Notes: generated by a model from the sequence alone, not told the origin. A DNA stretch of 64,000 bases from M3007 sp964550795 (GCA_964550795.1 CAZKBH010000026.1:5543-69542); one strand, 5' to 3'; shown: positions 52,431 to 61,110, counted from the first letter of the stretch. Program-made: numbers and translations.

Positions 52431-53093
52431 ATGCAAAACAAACCTGAATACACACGCACGCTTCCTCATTACCATCCTTACGGGGCCACTTTTTTTGTTA
52501 CTTTTCGATTATACGGTTCAGTGCCACAGGAATTCTTAGAGAACCTGTCTGCTTGGTACGAATCAGAGAAGATACGGATCACGCACGAATTGAAAGGTGA
52601 AGAACAGGAAAACGCGAAGACTCTGCTGCAACGCGACTACTTTCGAAAGTATGACCTAGCGCTTGACCAATGCCTTTCTGGCCCAACTTTTTTAAAGGAA
52701 CCAAAAGCGGCACAAAAAGTCGTGGAGCAATTGGTGCGATTTGATGGTCAATGGTATAAGTTATTGGCTTTCACAATTTTGCCTAATCATGTCCATGTGC
52801 TATTGGATTTTTCTATTCAACAGGATACTAATGGTGAGTATGACAAAAAAAGGTATAAAAATTTGGATTACGCCATGGGACGCATCAAGGGTGCAAGTGC
52901 TAGATTTGTGAATCTTGTCTTAGGGCGTACAGGTAATGAATGTTGGCAGTCTGAGTATAATGACCGCTATATTCGGGACCAAAGACATCTGATAGCCGCA
53001 GTGGATTATATTAAACAAAACCCGGTATCTGCCCATCAGTGCAAACACTGGCGGGAGCACTCATTTACCTGGGTTCATGAAGATTTTTGGTGA
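52431..53093 (+). CDS. REP-associated tyrosine transposase (RAYT, Y1/HUH family)
   Basis: 220 residues. HUH motif NHVHVLL (His120 and His122) and catalytic Tyr176 in WQSEYNDRYIRD; N-terminal YHPYGATFFVTFRLYGS is typical of the family. RAYTs are single-copy relatives of IS200/IS605 transposases that recognise and process palindromic REP sequences. Here REP-like units B and C flank it on both sides in the same orientation, and unit A is close by, so this is a complete gene-plus-REP locus. The domain is intact, so it may be active. Confidence 0.93.
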   Translation: MQNKPEYTRTLPHYHPYGATFFVTFRLYGSVPQEFLENLSAWYESEKIRITHELKGEEQENAKTLLQRDYFRKYDLALDQCLSGPTFLKEPKAAQKVVEQLVRFDGQWYKLLAFTILPNHVHVLLDFSIQQDTNGEYDKKRYKNLDYAMGRIKGASARFVNLVLGRTGNECWQSEYNDRYIRDQRHLIAAVDYIKQNPVSAHQCKHWREHSFTWVHEDFW

Positions 53094-53101
53094 AAGTTGC
53101 C

Positions 53102-53234
53102 GGTGGTATGGCCTTCAGGCCGTCGGGAAAGGCACCGTTTACGGTGCTGAAAATTGATTGCTGTAAATTTCTACGAATTTTGGAATTAGGGGCGTGAACG
53201 CCCCTTTTCCCGACGGCCTGAAGGCCATACCACC
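53102..53234. repeat. REP-like unit C (complete, 133 bp)
   Basis: Complete unit with 29-bp inverted ends and both inner hairpins. Identical by eye to units A and B where they overlap. It ends 17 bp before the clpX stop. Confidence 0.92.
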
Positions 53235-53250
53235 GTTTACGCCCCCCAAT

Positions 53251-54533
53251 TTACGCCGCCTTCAATCGCCCCATTCTCGAGCCTTCCAGCTTATCTGCGG
53301 CGTATTCCCGGTCAATAACCAATTGTTTTTTCTCGGTTTGGCCGCCCACAGCGGGCAGATCGAACATAGCATCGGTGAAGATGGCTTCGCAGAGGGAGCG
53401 GAGTCCACGTGCCCCGAGCTTGTATTCGAGGGCCATTTCGGCCACAAAATCCAGCGCCGAAGGTTCAACAATGAGTTCCACACCTTCCATGGCGAAGAGT
53501 TTCTGGTATTGGCGCGTGATAGCGTTGCGCGGCTCGGTGAGGATGCGACGAAGTGCGTCCAGATCCAAGGGATCGAGATAGGTGCAAATTGGCAAGCGAC
53601 CCAGCAGCTCAGGAATGAGGCCAAAAGCTTTCACGTCGGCGTGGGTGACGTATTGCAGCAAGTTGTCGCGATCAATGCGGGCGGTTGATTTTTTGTTGAA
53701 ACCAATCACCTGTGTGTTCACGCGGCGTGCAATGAGTTTTTCAATGCCGTCAAAAGCGCCGCCGCAGATAAACAGGATATTTTCGGTGTTGATTTTCACC
53801 ATTTTCTGTTCGGGGTGCTTGCGTCCGCCTTGTGGGGGCACCATCACTTCGGAGCCTTCGAGCATTTTGAGCATACCCTGCTGTACACCCTCGCCGGATA
53901 CGTCGCGGGTGATGCTGGGGTTGTCTTGTTTGCGGGCGATTTTGTCAATTTCGTCAATGTAAACGATGCCGCGTTCGGTGGCTTCCACGTCCTGATCGCA
54001 CATTTGGAGCAGGCGCGCCAGGATACTTTCCACGTCTTCGCCCACATAACCGGCTTCGGTAAACACGGTGGCATCTACAATCGCGAAGGGCACATTGAGC
54101 ACTTTTGCGATGGTTTTGGCCAGCAGCGTTTTGCCTGTGCCGGTTTGTCCGACGAGCAGGATGTTGGATTTTTCAATTTCCACATTGTCGGCTTTCCGGT
54201 TTTTGCCTTTGTTTTTTTCAAGTTCCTGGAGGCGTTTGTAGTGGTTGTACACNNNNNNNNNNGAAAGGTTTTGATGTCTCTGGGTGGGATGAGATGCAAG
54301 GGGCCGCCGTAGCGTTCGCTTTTGCCGGCACCCGGCTGCGGTTCTGCTTTTTGTTTTTTGCCGTCGCGCTTTACCCCGGCGTTGTCAAGCTCATGGTCAA
54401 TGATTTCCTGTGCTTTTTCGGTGCAGGCTTCGCAAATCTGCGCTTCCATGCCAGAAACCAGGATCATCGCCTCTTCTTCGGTGCGGCCACAGAAGGAACA
54501 GTAGCTTGGGGGGGTCTTTCCACGTTTTGTCAT
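53251..54533 (-). CDS. clpX: ATP-dependent Clp protease ATP-binding subunit ClpX (interrupted by a sequence gap)
   Basis: Unfoldase that feeds proteins to ClpP. The N-terminal zinc domain has YCSFCGRT (Cys12 and Cys15) and QICEACTEK (Cys34 and Cys37). The AAA+ domain has ILLVGQTGTGKT, VYIDEIDKIA, GVQQGMLKMLEG (pore region and arginine-finger neighbourhood), GRLPICTYLDPLD and LGARGLRSLCE. A run of 10 N (54253-54262) cuts it after PPRDIKTF and before VYNHYKRL. ClpX normally has about 18 residues there (the DQYVIGQDEAK-type box), so the real gap is about 53 bp. That also restores the frame. Presumed intact. A TACCTTCG box at 54556-54563 is the likely -7 element. Confidence 0.95.
54253..54262. 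other. Assembly gap (10 N) inside clpX
   Basis: Frame on either side requires 3n+2 missing bases; comparison with the ClpX family suggests about 53. Confidence 0.95.
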
Positions 54534-54621
54534 AACTCAAGTAAGGAATGGGGCGCGAAGGTACGGCGCGTTCTTCAGAGTTAAGGTGGGGATTTTGGCT
54601 TTAAAAGGGGGGGGGGCAAAA

Positions 54622-54637
54622 ATTCACCGGGTGACTT
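54622..54637. repeat. Half-arm of the CACCGGGTGACT palindrome family
   Basis: AATTCACCGGGTGACT without its partner arm, directly beside a run of ten G. Looks like a decayed copy. Confidence 0.6.
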
Positions 54638-54641
54638 AGCC

Positions 54642-55826
54642 TCAAAAAAAATCGGTCGGATTGATCGTTAAAAATTCTTCCCAGGGCAGGCCGCCTGCAC
54701 CGACCAACATCATTTTATCCGGATTAAATTTTTTGCGAAAAACCTCCATACCTGGTGCCTTGCGCAAAGTGCCACTTTTGACTTCGATGGCGAGGGTTTT
54801 GCCCCGGTATTGGAGCACAAAATCAATTTCATCATTGCCTTCCCGCCAATAAAACAATCGCAATCCTTCTTGTCGGGCATGGTTAATAAGGTGCGCGCCT
54901 ACAGCCGATTCGACAATACGCCCCCATTTTTCCGGCGATTTCAACATTTCTGCCAAAGTTTCAGGCATTTGGGAAGCAAGCAGCGCGGTGTTATGCACTT
55001 GGAATTTCGGACTGGATTGTCGCTGGCGGATGACATCACCTGAAAATTTTTCTAATCCACCAAGCAAGCCCGCAGCATCAAGTAATTTGAGGTAGTGTGC
55101 TAAAGTAGTCGTGTTTCCGGCATCCAGCAACTGGCCAAGTATTTTGTTAAATGAAAGGATTTGACCGGAGTAAAGGCAGCCCAGTTCGAACAAGCGACGT
55201 AACAAGGCCGGTTTGTCCACACGTGTCAAGGACAAAATATCGCGGGAGATACTGGGTTCTATCAGCGCGTCGGTGACGTAATTTTTCCACCGAAACTCCT
55301 CGTTGATAAATGGAGCAGTGCCGGGGTAGCCACCGAACCAGGCGAATTGTTCAGCGGAGAAGCCAAACGCGGCTTGCATTTCTGCCAGTGACCAATGTCC
55401 GATGTAACTAAATTCAAAACGTCCGGCCAGCGATTCTGTAAGTCCTTGTTGTAATAGAAGGCGCGAAGAACCCAATAAAACCACTTTAATTGGGGTGTTT
55501 GAGCGCGTATCCGCGTCCCAATTGGCTTTGACCGTTTCGCTCCAATTCGGGATCTTCTGGATTTCGTCTATGGCCAATGTTAGCGTTGGAGCCCCGGATT
55601 GGCGGTGTTTTATACGGGCTGTTTCCCATTGTTGATCGAGCCAGCTTGAGCCGGCATTGACAATTCCGTCGGCGGAAACGCTGTGGCTTGGGGTGGTACT
55701 GTGGCCTAGGAGCTGGCCCAAAAGGGTGGTTTTGCCGACTTGCCGAGGTCCCCCGAGCACCTGAATGACGTTTCGGGGTTCATTCAACCTTTTTGCAAGT
55801 GTTTGAAAATGAGGCCTTTGGAACAT
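54642..55826 (-). CDS. AAA ATPase with DUF4143 domain
   Basis: 394 residues from the ATG at 55826 (MFQRPHFQTLAKRL). Walker A GGPRQVGKTTLL (Lys32), Walker B TLAIDEIQKIPNW, sensor VVLLGSSRLL, then the DUF4143 C-terminal domain, which carries a PD-(D/E)XK-like core (EIDFVLQYRGKTLAIEVKSG). These proteins are common in prokaryotes and often scattered by transfer; their role is not settled. Three 22-bp iterons lie 10 bp upstream of the ATG and overlap the promoter region, which suggests tight control, perhaps by the protein itself. Confidence 0.88.
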   Translation of the reverse strand: MFQRPHFQTLAKRLNEPRNVIQVLGGPRQVGKTTLLGQLLGHSTTPSHSVSADGIVNAGSSWLDQQWETARIKHRQSGAPTLTLAIDEIQKIPNWSETVKANWDADTRSNTPIKVVLLGSSRLLLQQGLTESLAGRFEFSYIGHWSLAEMQAAFGFSAEQFAWFGGYPGTAPFINEEFRWKNYVTDALIEPSISRDILSLTRVDKPALLRRLFELGCLYSGQILSFNKILGQLLDAGNTTTLAHYLKLLDAAGLLGGLEKFSGDVIRQRQSSPKFQVHNTALLASQMPETLAEMLKSPEKWGRIVESAVGAHLINHARQEGLRLFYWREGNDEIDFVLQYRGKTLAIEVKSGTLRKAPGMEVFRKKFNPDKMMLVGAGGLPWEEFLTINPTDFF

Positions 55827-55836
55827 AAAAATTAAT

Positions 55837-55902
55837 TTACTCAAAATTTTGAGCAAAATTACTCAATATACTGAGATAATTTACTCAAAGTTTTAACTAA
55901 AT
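55837..55902. promoter_or_regulatory. Three 22-bp iterons upstream of the DUF4143 gene
   Basis: TTACTCAA begins at 55837, 55859 and 55881, exactly 22 bp apart. The first two units also contain palindromes (CTCAAAATTTTGAG and CTCAATATACTGAG); the third is half. Two helical turns apart, so a protein could bind all sites on one face. They fill the space just before the ATG, so a repressor site is the best reading. Confidence 0.75.
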
Positions 55903-55915
55903 CGCCTCACCTGCA

Positions 55916-56467
55916 TTAAAGTATGCTTTGTTCCAGGCGCATCTTACTTTTAGCCAGTAGTTTTTTCCCTCCGTGGAATAAAATCAGCCCATTGGCAAAG
56001 AAAATAGTTGACCATTTGAGCATTGTGAATCCGCAGCTCGTAAGCGCGACGGGCGTGGAAAATTCAGGAAATTGGACCAGCAGCATCGTAACAAAAATAT
56101 TTTCCGTCCAGTCTGCCAAAGTGAGCAACACCCCCAACCACCACCAGCGTTTTGCCCCGATCCAAAGCAGACAAAGCGCTATAAAAAGTCCGCCGATAAC
56201 CGGGAACACAAAATCCACAGACCATTGGGCAAACAGATAAAGCCGTATCCCTTCAGAGCCGTAAGCACTTAGCATCGAGTGGGCTTTTTCGGGGGAGTAA
56301 AAAAACTCCAGATCAAGAACGCCCACGCCGCCGGAAAGCGCCTTGATATCAGCTTCCATAGTGGGCATAATAAAGCCCGTGAAAGCGATAAAAAGGGCCA
56401 ATAACAGGAGTACATTCCGGCCGCGGGCTATTTTTTGTAAATATTGGGGGGGAGCAACGTTTATCAT
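55916..56467 (-). CDS. Membrane protein of unknown function, about 5 helices
   Basis: 183 residues from the ATG at 56467 (MINVAPPQYLQKIARG); an earlier in-frame start exists at 56488. Hydrophobic segments: NVLLLLALFIAFTGFIMP, then LYLFAQWSVDFVFPVIGGLFIALCLLWIG, WWWLGVLLTLADW, and near the end MLKWSTIFFANGLILFHGG. A stretch of about 40 residues between helices 1 and 2 is soluble. Family not recognised. It runs divergently from the response regulator. Confidence 0.7.
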   Translation of the reverse strand: MINVAPPQYLQKIARGRNVLLLLALFIAFTGFIMPTMEADIKALSGGVGVLDLEFFYSPEKAHSMLSAYGSEGIRLYLFAQWSVDFVFPVIGGLFIALCLLWIGAKRWWWLGVLLTLADWTENIFVTMLLVQFPEFSTPVALTSCGFTMLKWSTIFFANGLILFHGGKKLLAKSKMRLEQSIL

Positions 56468-56649
56468 GTGAGTCAAATTCAGACACAAATGTCCTACACA
56501 TTCATGAGTGAACTCGGGGCCATTCTTTCAAAAAAGGTAAAAAAGTGTAAAAATCCGACGCAAATCGGCGGCAGAGCACCATATAATCGGCCCACTTGCC
56601 GATGTTTGTGCGCGAAATCCCCTCCTTCGCTATGTCTACGGCGGGTAAA

Positions 56650-56692
56650 CCACTCACCAATCACCAATCCACCAATCCACCAATCCACCACC
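56650..56692. repeat. CCAATCCA minisatellite before the response regulator
   Basis: About 40 bp of CACCAATC/CCAATCCA units ending at the ATG of the response regulator gene. It occupies the place where a ribosome binding site would be. Confidence 0.8.
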
Positions 56693-57373
56693 ATGCACCT
56701 CCTCCTCGTTGACGACGATCTTACCCTAAGCCCGCTGACCAAAGAATACCTCGAAGCCAAGGGGTACTCGGTTACCATCCGCCACAGCGGCGACGACGGC
56801 CTGAGCGCCTTCAAAACGGGCACTTTTGATGGGTGTATTTTGGACGTGAGAATGCCGCTCAAAGACGGATTCTCGCTTGCGGAAGACATCCGGCAACTCA
56901 ACCCAAGTATCCCGATCCTTTTCCTCACAGGGGCCGTGCAAAAAGAAGAGCGCATCCGTGGATTGGCACTTGGCGCCGATGATTACATTACCAAACCCTT
57001 CAGCATGGAGGAACTGTATCTCCGGGTACGCAACACGCTGAAACGCAGTACAGTGCAACAAAAACAGACCGAAAAAGCCGTCCACGAAATTGGACTTTAC
57101 CGCTTCGATGTGGCTACCCGCGAACTGCATGGCGGCCCCGAATTAATCAAACTCACGGCCATTGAAGCCAAACTGCTCCAGCTGTTTTGTGAAAGCGACC
57201 ACGGCATCATTCGCCGCGACAATGCCCTGCAACGCATCTGGGGCGACGAAGACATGCTCAAAGGCCGCAGCCTCAATGTGTATGTGAGCAAACTCCGCAC
57301 TTTTTTATCCGCCGATACGCGCATCGAAATTTTGAATGTGCACGGAGAGGGATATCAGTTGGTGGTGAGATGA
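56693..57373 (+). CDS. Response regulator, OmpR/PhoB type
   Basis: 226 residues. Receiver domain with the acidic pair (LLVDDD), phosphorylation site Asp51 in GCILDVRMP, Thr in LFLTGA and Lys in DDYITKPFS. The C-terminal winged-helix domain (ELIKLTAIEAKLLQLFCES, then RSLNVYVSKLRTFL) binds DNA. It should act as a transcription factor. No histidine kinase gene is beside it, but the next gene encodes a stand-alone Hpt protein. The ATG at 56693 is immediately preceded by the minisatellite; an ORF extension to 56444 has no domain in it. Confidence 0.92.
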   Translation: MHLLLVDDDLTLSPLTKEYLEAKGYSVTIRHSGDDGLSAFKTGTFDGCILDVRMPLKDGFSLAEDIRQLNPSIPILFLTGAVQKEERIRGLALGADDYITKPFSMEELYLRVRNTLKRSTVQQKQTEKAVHEIGLYRFDVATRELHGGPELIKLTAIEAKLLQLFCESDHGIIRRDNALQRIWGDEDMLKGRSLNVYVSKLRTFLSADTRIEILNVHGEGYQLVVR

Positions 57374-57379
57374 AGTTAT

Positions 57380-57523
57380 GAATGTGGTCAATGGGGGGAA
57401 TGGGATTAATGTGGTCAATGTGTGAGAATGTGGTTAATGTGGTTAATGTGGTCAATGTGTGAGAATGTGGTTAATGTGGTCAATGTGGTTAATGTGTGAG
57501 AATGTGGTTAATGTGGTCAATGT
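57380..57523. repeat. AATGTGGTT minisatellite between response regulator and Hpt gene
   Basis: About 15 units of 9-10 bp (AATGTGGTT, AATGTGGTC, AATGTGTGAG), arranged in a higher-order pattern where AATGTGTGAG recurs three times. It ends 17 bp before the Hpt ATG. Confidence 0.9.
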
Positions 57524-57540
57524 TTTAAAATCAAAGAAAT

Positions 57541-57822
57541 ATGAACATTCAAACTGAGCGGTTGCGCAATTTACTGGGCAGTGAAGCGGCCGCACAAAAA
57601 TTTGTGGATCTGTTTCGCGCACAGTTGCCAGCACAGCTACAAGCTCTGCGCAATGCACTCGCGGAAGGGGATTGGGAAACTGCCAGCAACACAGCGCACG
57701 GCCTCAAAAGCCAGTGTCGTTATCTGGGTCTGGATGAAACAGCAGATTGGTTCCAGGCACTTGAAAATGCCCCTGAGGCCGGGTATGATTTGTCGCAGTT
57801 GGATGCATTGGAGAGGGTGTAG
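57541..57822 (+). CDS. Hpt (histidine phosphotransfer) domain protein
   Basis: 93 residues, a single four-helix Hpt domain. The phospho-accepting His53 is in NTAHGLKSQCRYLGLDE. It should pass phosphate between a hybrid kinase elsewhere in the genome and a response regulator, plausibly the one 167 bp upstream on the same strand. The spacer between them is the minisatellite. Confidence 0.85.
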   Translation: MNIQTERLRNLLGSEAAAQKFVDLFRAQLPAQLQALRNALAEGDWETASNTAHGLKSQCRYLGLDETADWFQALENAPEAGYDLSQLDALERV

Positions 57823-57957
57823 GGGGGCAACGGACGCAACATTATCAACCCCGAATGGGGTTGTAAGATACGTCTTCCAAGCAGATTTGTCATTCTGAGC
57901 ACAGCGAAGAACCCTATTGAACCGTTCGCCATGCTTTCATTCCAATCCGTTCAGTGC
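57823..57957. other. Convergent spacer between Hpt gene and dnaJ
   Basis: 135 bp. It contains ACCCCGAATGGGGTTG and the segment GTCATTCTGAGCACAGCGAAG, which resembles a dispersed repeat I know from many bacterial genomes. No gene. Confidence 0.45.
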
Positions 57958-59124
57958 CTACTCAAACATATCCCGCACGCGTTCAAAAAAGCCTTTTTCC
58001 TCCTTGCCTGGGCTGGGTTTCAGATTCGGCATATCGCGCATTTTTTCGAGCAAACGACGCTCTTCGTCGTTGAGTTTTTTGGGCGTCCAGACGTTGACGT
58101 GCACCAGTTGGTCGCCGCGTCCGTAGCTCTGCAAGGCAGGTAAACCCTTGTCTTTCAATCGGAAAACCTTGCCGGACTGGGTGCCTGCCGGAACCGTGAT
58201 TCGAGCGCGTCCATCCAGGGTGGGTACATCCACCTTCGAGCCAAGGGCCGCGTCGGCAAAATTGAGGTAGAGTTCGAATACCACGTTGCTGCCCTCGCGG
58301 GTCAGTTCCTCGTGTGGGATTTCTTCGATGGCGATGAGCAGATCGCCCGCCGGACCACCTTTTGCACCGGCGTTGCCGCGACCGTTGACACTCAGTTGAA
58401 TGCCTTCGTTTACGCCTGCCGGGATGTCCACGTCAATGGTTTCTTCGCCAAAAACACGCCCGTCGCCTTTGCAGACATTGCAGGGATTTTTGATGGTTTG
58501 GCCCGCGCCACTGCAGGTGGGGCAAGTGACGGCGGTTTGCATCATCCCAAAAGGGGTTTGACGCACCTGATTGACCATTCCCGCACCACGGCAAGTGGAG
58601 CAGTTATCTACACTGCTGGCATCTTTGGCCCCCGAGCCGCTACAGGTCGCGCAGGCAACTTGTTTGCGGACCTTGATTTTTTTGTTGACGCCCGTCGAGA
58701 TTTCTTCGAGCGACATTTTGACTTTGATACGGAGGTTGCTGCCACGTTCGCCACGGGAGCGTCCGCCACGGGAGCCCCCACGTCTGCCGCCGCCGAAAAA
58801 TTCGCCAAACACATCATCGGTGTCAAAACCGAAGCGGCGCAGGATCTCGTCCATGTCCATACCCTGGAAACTACCGCCCGGGCCGCCACCGCCCATACCT
58901 TCCAGTCCGGCGTGGCCGTATCGGTCGTAGCGGGCTTTTTTGTCGGCATCGCTCAGCACATCGTAGGCTTCGGCAGCCTCTTTAAATTTCTCTTCGGCCC
59001 CTTTATCATCCGGGTTACGGTCGGGGTGAAGTTCAAGTGCCTTCTTTCGATAGGCCTTTTTTATATCGTCAGCACCGGCGGATTTTGCTACGCCCAGCAC
59101 TTCGTAATAATCGCGTTTTGCCAT
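57958..59124 (-). CDS. dnaJ: Chaperone DnaJ
   Basis: 388 residues. The J domain has the HPD motif (ALELHPDRNPDD), then a Gly/Phe-rich part (GGGGPGGSFQGMDMDEIL). The zinc region holds four CxxCxGxG repeats: CATCSGSG, CSTCRGAG, CPTCSGAG and CNVCKGDG. Then come the two beta domains and a short helix (FFERVRDMFE). It stimulates DnaK ATPase and holds unfolded proteins. Downstream of grpE by 57 bp on the same strand, so they form an operon; dnaK is not in the window. Confidence 0.97.
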   Translation of the reverse strand: MAKRDYYEVLGVAKSAGADDIKKAYRKKALELHPDRNPDDKGAEEKFKEAAEAYDVLSDADKKARYDRYGHAGLEGMGGGGPGGSFQGMDMDEILRRFGFDTDDVFGEFFGGGRRGGSRGGRSRGERGSNLRIKVKMSLEEISTGVNKKIKVRKQVACATCSGSGAKDASSVDNCSTCRGAGMVNQVRQTPFGMMQTAVTCPTCSGAGQTIKNPCNVCKGDGRVFGEETIDVDIPAGVNEGIQLSVNGRGNAGAKGGPAGDLLIAIEEIPHEELTREGSNVVFELYLNFADAALGSKVDVPTLDGRARITVPAGTQSGKVFRLKDKGLPALQSYGRGDQLVHVNVWTPKKLNDEERRLLEKMRDMPNLKPSPGKEEKGFFERVRDMFE

Positions 59125-59181
59125 TAAGAATGTTTAATTATGTTGATTTTAGTGCCCTATTCGGGCAAATCAACTTCAGCG

Positions 59182-59760
59182 TCATTTTCCTACCACCACC
59201 TTGGCGTGCCGGATGATTTTGCCGCCGAGGGTGTAGCCTTGTTCGAGGATGTCCACAATTTTGCCTTTGGTTTCTTCACTTGGGGCGGGAATTTCCGCCA
59301 CAGCTTCGTGGGTATCCGGATTAAAATCGTCGCCAGCCTGGGTTTCGAGGGAGGTTAAGCCCTTACTTTTTAAGGTATGGGCCAATTTATGGTGAATCAA
59401 TGTGGTTCCCTCGGTGAGTGCATTATTTTTTTCGGCCCTGTCAAAATCGTCCAAAATAGGCAGAAGGGCTGCCATGATGTCTCGACCCGCTGTGCTGATG
59501 AGGTCCATGCGTTCACGCGCCGCATTGCGCTTGTAGTTTTCAAAATCAGAAAACAAGTAGAGATATTTATTGCGGCTTTCTTCCAGTTGTTTTTGGAGTT
59601 CTGTAGTTTGGTCTTGTGGCTCCTGGGCAGTATTTTGCTCCATATTTTCTTGATTTTCAATCGTTTCTGTGTGATCTGCCACGTTTTCCTGCGCAGATTG
59701 GTCTGGCGTATTCGGCTCTTTTTCCATCATATCGAATATTTTTTTGAACGGATTTTTCAT
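59182..59760 (-). CDS. grpE: Nucleotide exchange factor GrpE
   Basis: 192 residues from the ATG at 59760 (MKNPFKKIFDMMEKE). N-terminal acidic, Gln/Glu-rich stretch, long coiled coil (LQKQLEESRNKYLYLFSDFENYKRNAARER), then the C-terminal beta domain (HEAVAEIPAPSEETKGKIVDILEQGYTLGGKIIRHAKVVVGK). It releases ADP from DnaK. First gene of the grpE-dnaJ operon. Confidence 0.96.
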   Translation of the reverse strand: MKNPFKKIFDMMEKEPNTPDQSAQENVADHTETIENQENMEQNTAQEPQDQTTELQKQLEESRNKYLYLFSDFENYKRNAARERMDLISTAGRDIMAALLPILDDFDRAEKNNALTEGTTLIHHKLAHTLKSKGLTSLETQAGDDFNPDTHEAVAEIPAPSEETKGKIVDILEQGYTLGGKIIRHAKVVVGK

Positions 59761-59877
59761 TTTGAAAAGAGTAGTGGACCGGGCAAAGAAAACCCATGGC
59801 TTTGCAAGCCCAATTTGTTTTGACAACTTTCGTGCCTTGCGTTTTGGTGTGTCAGAATGACAGATTGGAGCGCATGT

Positions 59878-61005
59878 TCAGGTGTCTCCCACTTTCATGT
59901 GATCAGCTTCGTCCATTCGTCCCGTCAGGTCTTGCACTATTTTGAATTGGCTGAGAAAAATGCGCGCTATCACGCGAAGTAAAGTATAGACCGGAATACC
60001 GATAATCATGCCCACTACCCCGCCAATTTTGGCAGCAGCAAGGGTCACCAGGAAAATTTCCAGCGGGTGCGCTTGCACACTTTTGGACATGATAAGCGGA
60101 CCGACCAAGTTGTTGTCTATCACCTGTACGACGATGAAGGTCGCCGCCACTTTTAACAGCATGGGTAACATCATGGCAAAGTCAGCATCCAAATTGGAAG
60201 ATACGGTTATAAAAAGACCAAAAATCATCCCCAGAATAGGTCCTAAGTAGGGAATGATGTTGAATAAACCACCGAAAGAACCAATCAGCACGGCATTTTT
60301 CACCCCAAAAAGCCAGAGAATGGCAGTGGCAAGCAGGGAAAAAACCACCAATTGCATAAGCAGCCCCTGCAGATAACGCGTCAAAAGATCGGCAGACTCG
60401 TTCATGACCGTATAGACCTTTTGTTTTTGTTTGTCGGGTACAATGGATTGTAAAATATCGTTGAAAAGGCGGCTGTCTTGCAGAAAAAAGAAGAGAATAA
60501 AGGTGACCGATGCAAAGGTGACCGCTACGTTGCCAGCCACCCCTAGGAACGCGCCTAGAAAATCACCAACCAGGGTAGGTTTGAACCAGCTCGTCAATGC
60601 CTCCTGGGTTTTCATCGCCAGGGATTCGTCGGGCGAGAGGATTCCAACCTGGTGGAGTTGAAGGTCAAAATTAAAAAAAGCGGGGCGCATTTTATCCCCA
60701 AGTGATTGAAAATCAACCGCAGCTAAGTTTCGGGCCTGCGACACCAGCGTGGGCACAAACAGCATAATCACCCCAACCAACATGGCGTAAAAAGTAAGAA
60801 TTGTCAGGATTGCAGCCACCGTTGGCCCAAGCCTGAAACGGCCGATTGAAATGTGCTTACGGTAAAACATTAGGATCGGCCGACCCAGCATCGAAAACAC
60901 CCAGGCGATCAGGATGTACGACACGATGTCGGAAAAATAATACATGACACTGGCGAGAAGGATGAGCCCCAGTATCCAGTAAATATTGCGGTTTAGGAAA
61001 TTCAT
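59878..61005 (-). CDS. AI-2E family transporter (PerM-like membrane protein)
   Basis: 375 residues with about eight transmembrane segments, for example YWILGLILLASVMYYF at the start and FGGLFNIIPYLGPILGMIFGL in the conserved middle. The motif PYLGP and the segment QVIDNNLVGPLIMSKSVQAHPLEIFL identify the AI-2E/PerM (UPF0118) family. Family members export small molecules or ions; an AI-2 role is not proven for most. A minisatellite lies immediately upstream (61015-61110). Confidence 0.88.
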   Translation of the reverse strand: MNFLNRNIYWILGLILLASVMYYFSDIVSYILIAWVFSMLGRPILMFYRKHISIGRFRLGPTVAAILTILTFYAMLVGVIMLFVPTLVSQARNLAAVDFQSLGDKMRPAFFNFDLQLHQVGILSPDESLAMKTQEALTSWFKPTLVGDFLGAFLGVAGNVAVTFASVTFILFFFLQDSRLFNDILQSIVPDKQKQKVYTVMNESADLLTRYLQGLLMQLVVFSLLATAILWLFGVKNAVLIGSFGGLFNIIPYLGPILGMIFGLFITVSSNLDADFAMMLPMLLKVAATFIVVQVIDNNLVGPLIMSKSVQAHPLEIFLVTLAAAKIGGVVGMIIGIPVYTLLRVIARIFLSQFKIVQDLTGRMDEADHMKVGDT

Positions 61006-61014
61006 GTCTTCGGG

Positions 61015-61110
61015 TTGATTCGATTGTGCCGATTGAGCCGATTGGTTCGATTAGCCGATTGGTTCGATTGTGCCGATTGATTCGATTGGACGACTGGTTC
61101 GAATGGTTAC
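61015..61110. repeat. CCGATTGGTTCGATT minisatellite before the transporter gene
   Basis: Units of 8 bp or so (GATTGTGCC, GATTGAGCC, GATTGGTTC) over about 96 bp, starting 10 bp upstream of the ATG. Resembles the GATTCGATT array at 13035-13084. Confidence 0.85.

Noticed and set aside
54075..54533. Separate small zinc-finger gene upstream of clpX
   Set aside because: It is the ClpX N-terminal domain, cut off only by the assembly gap.
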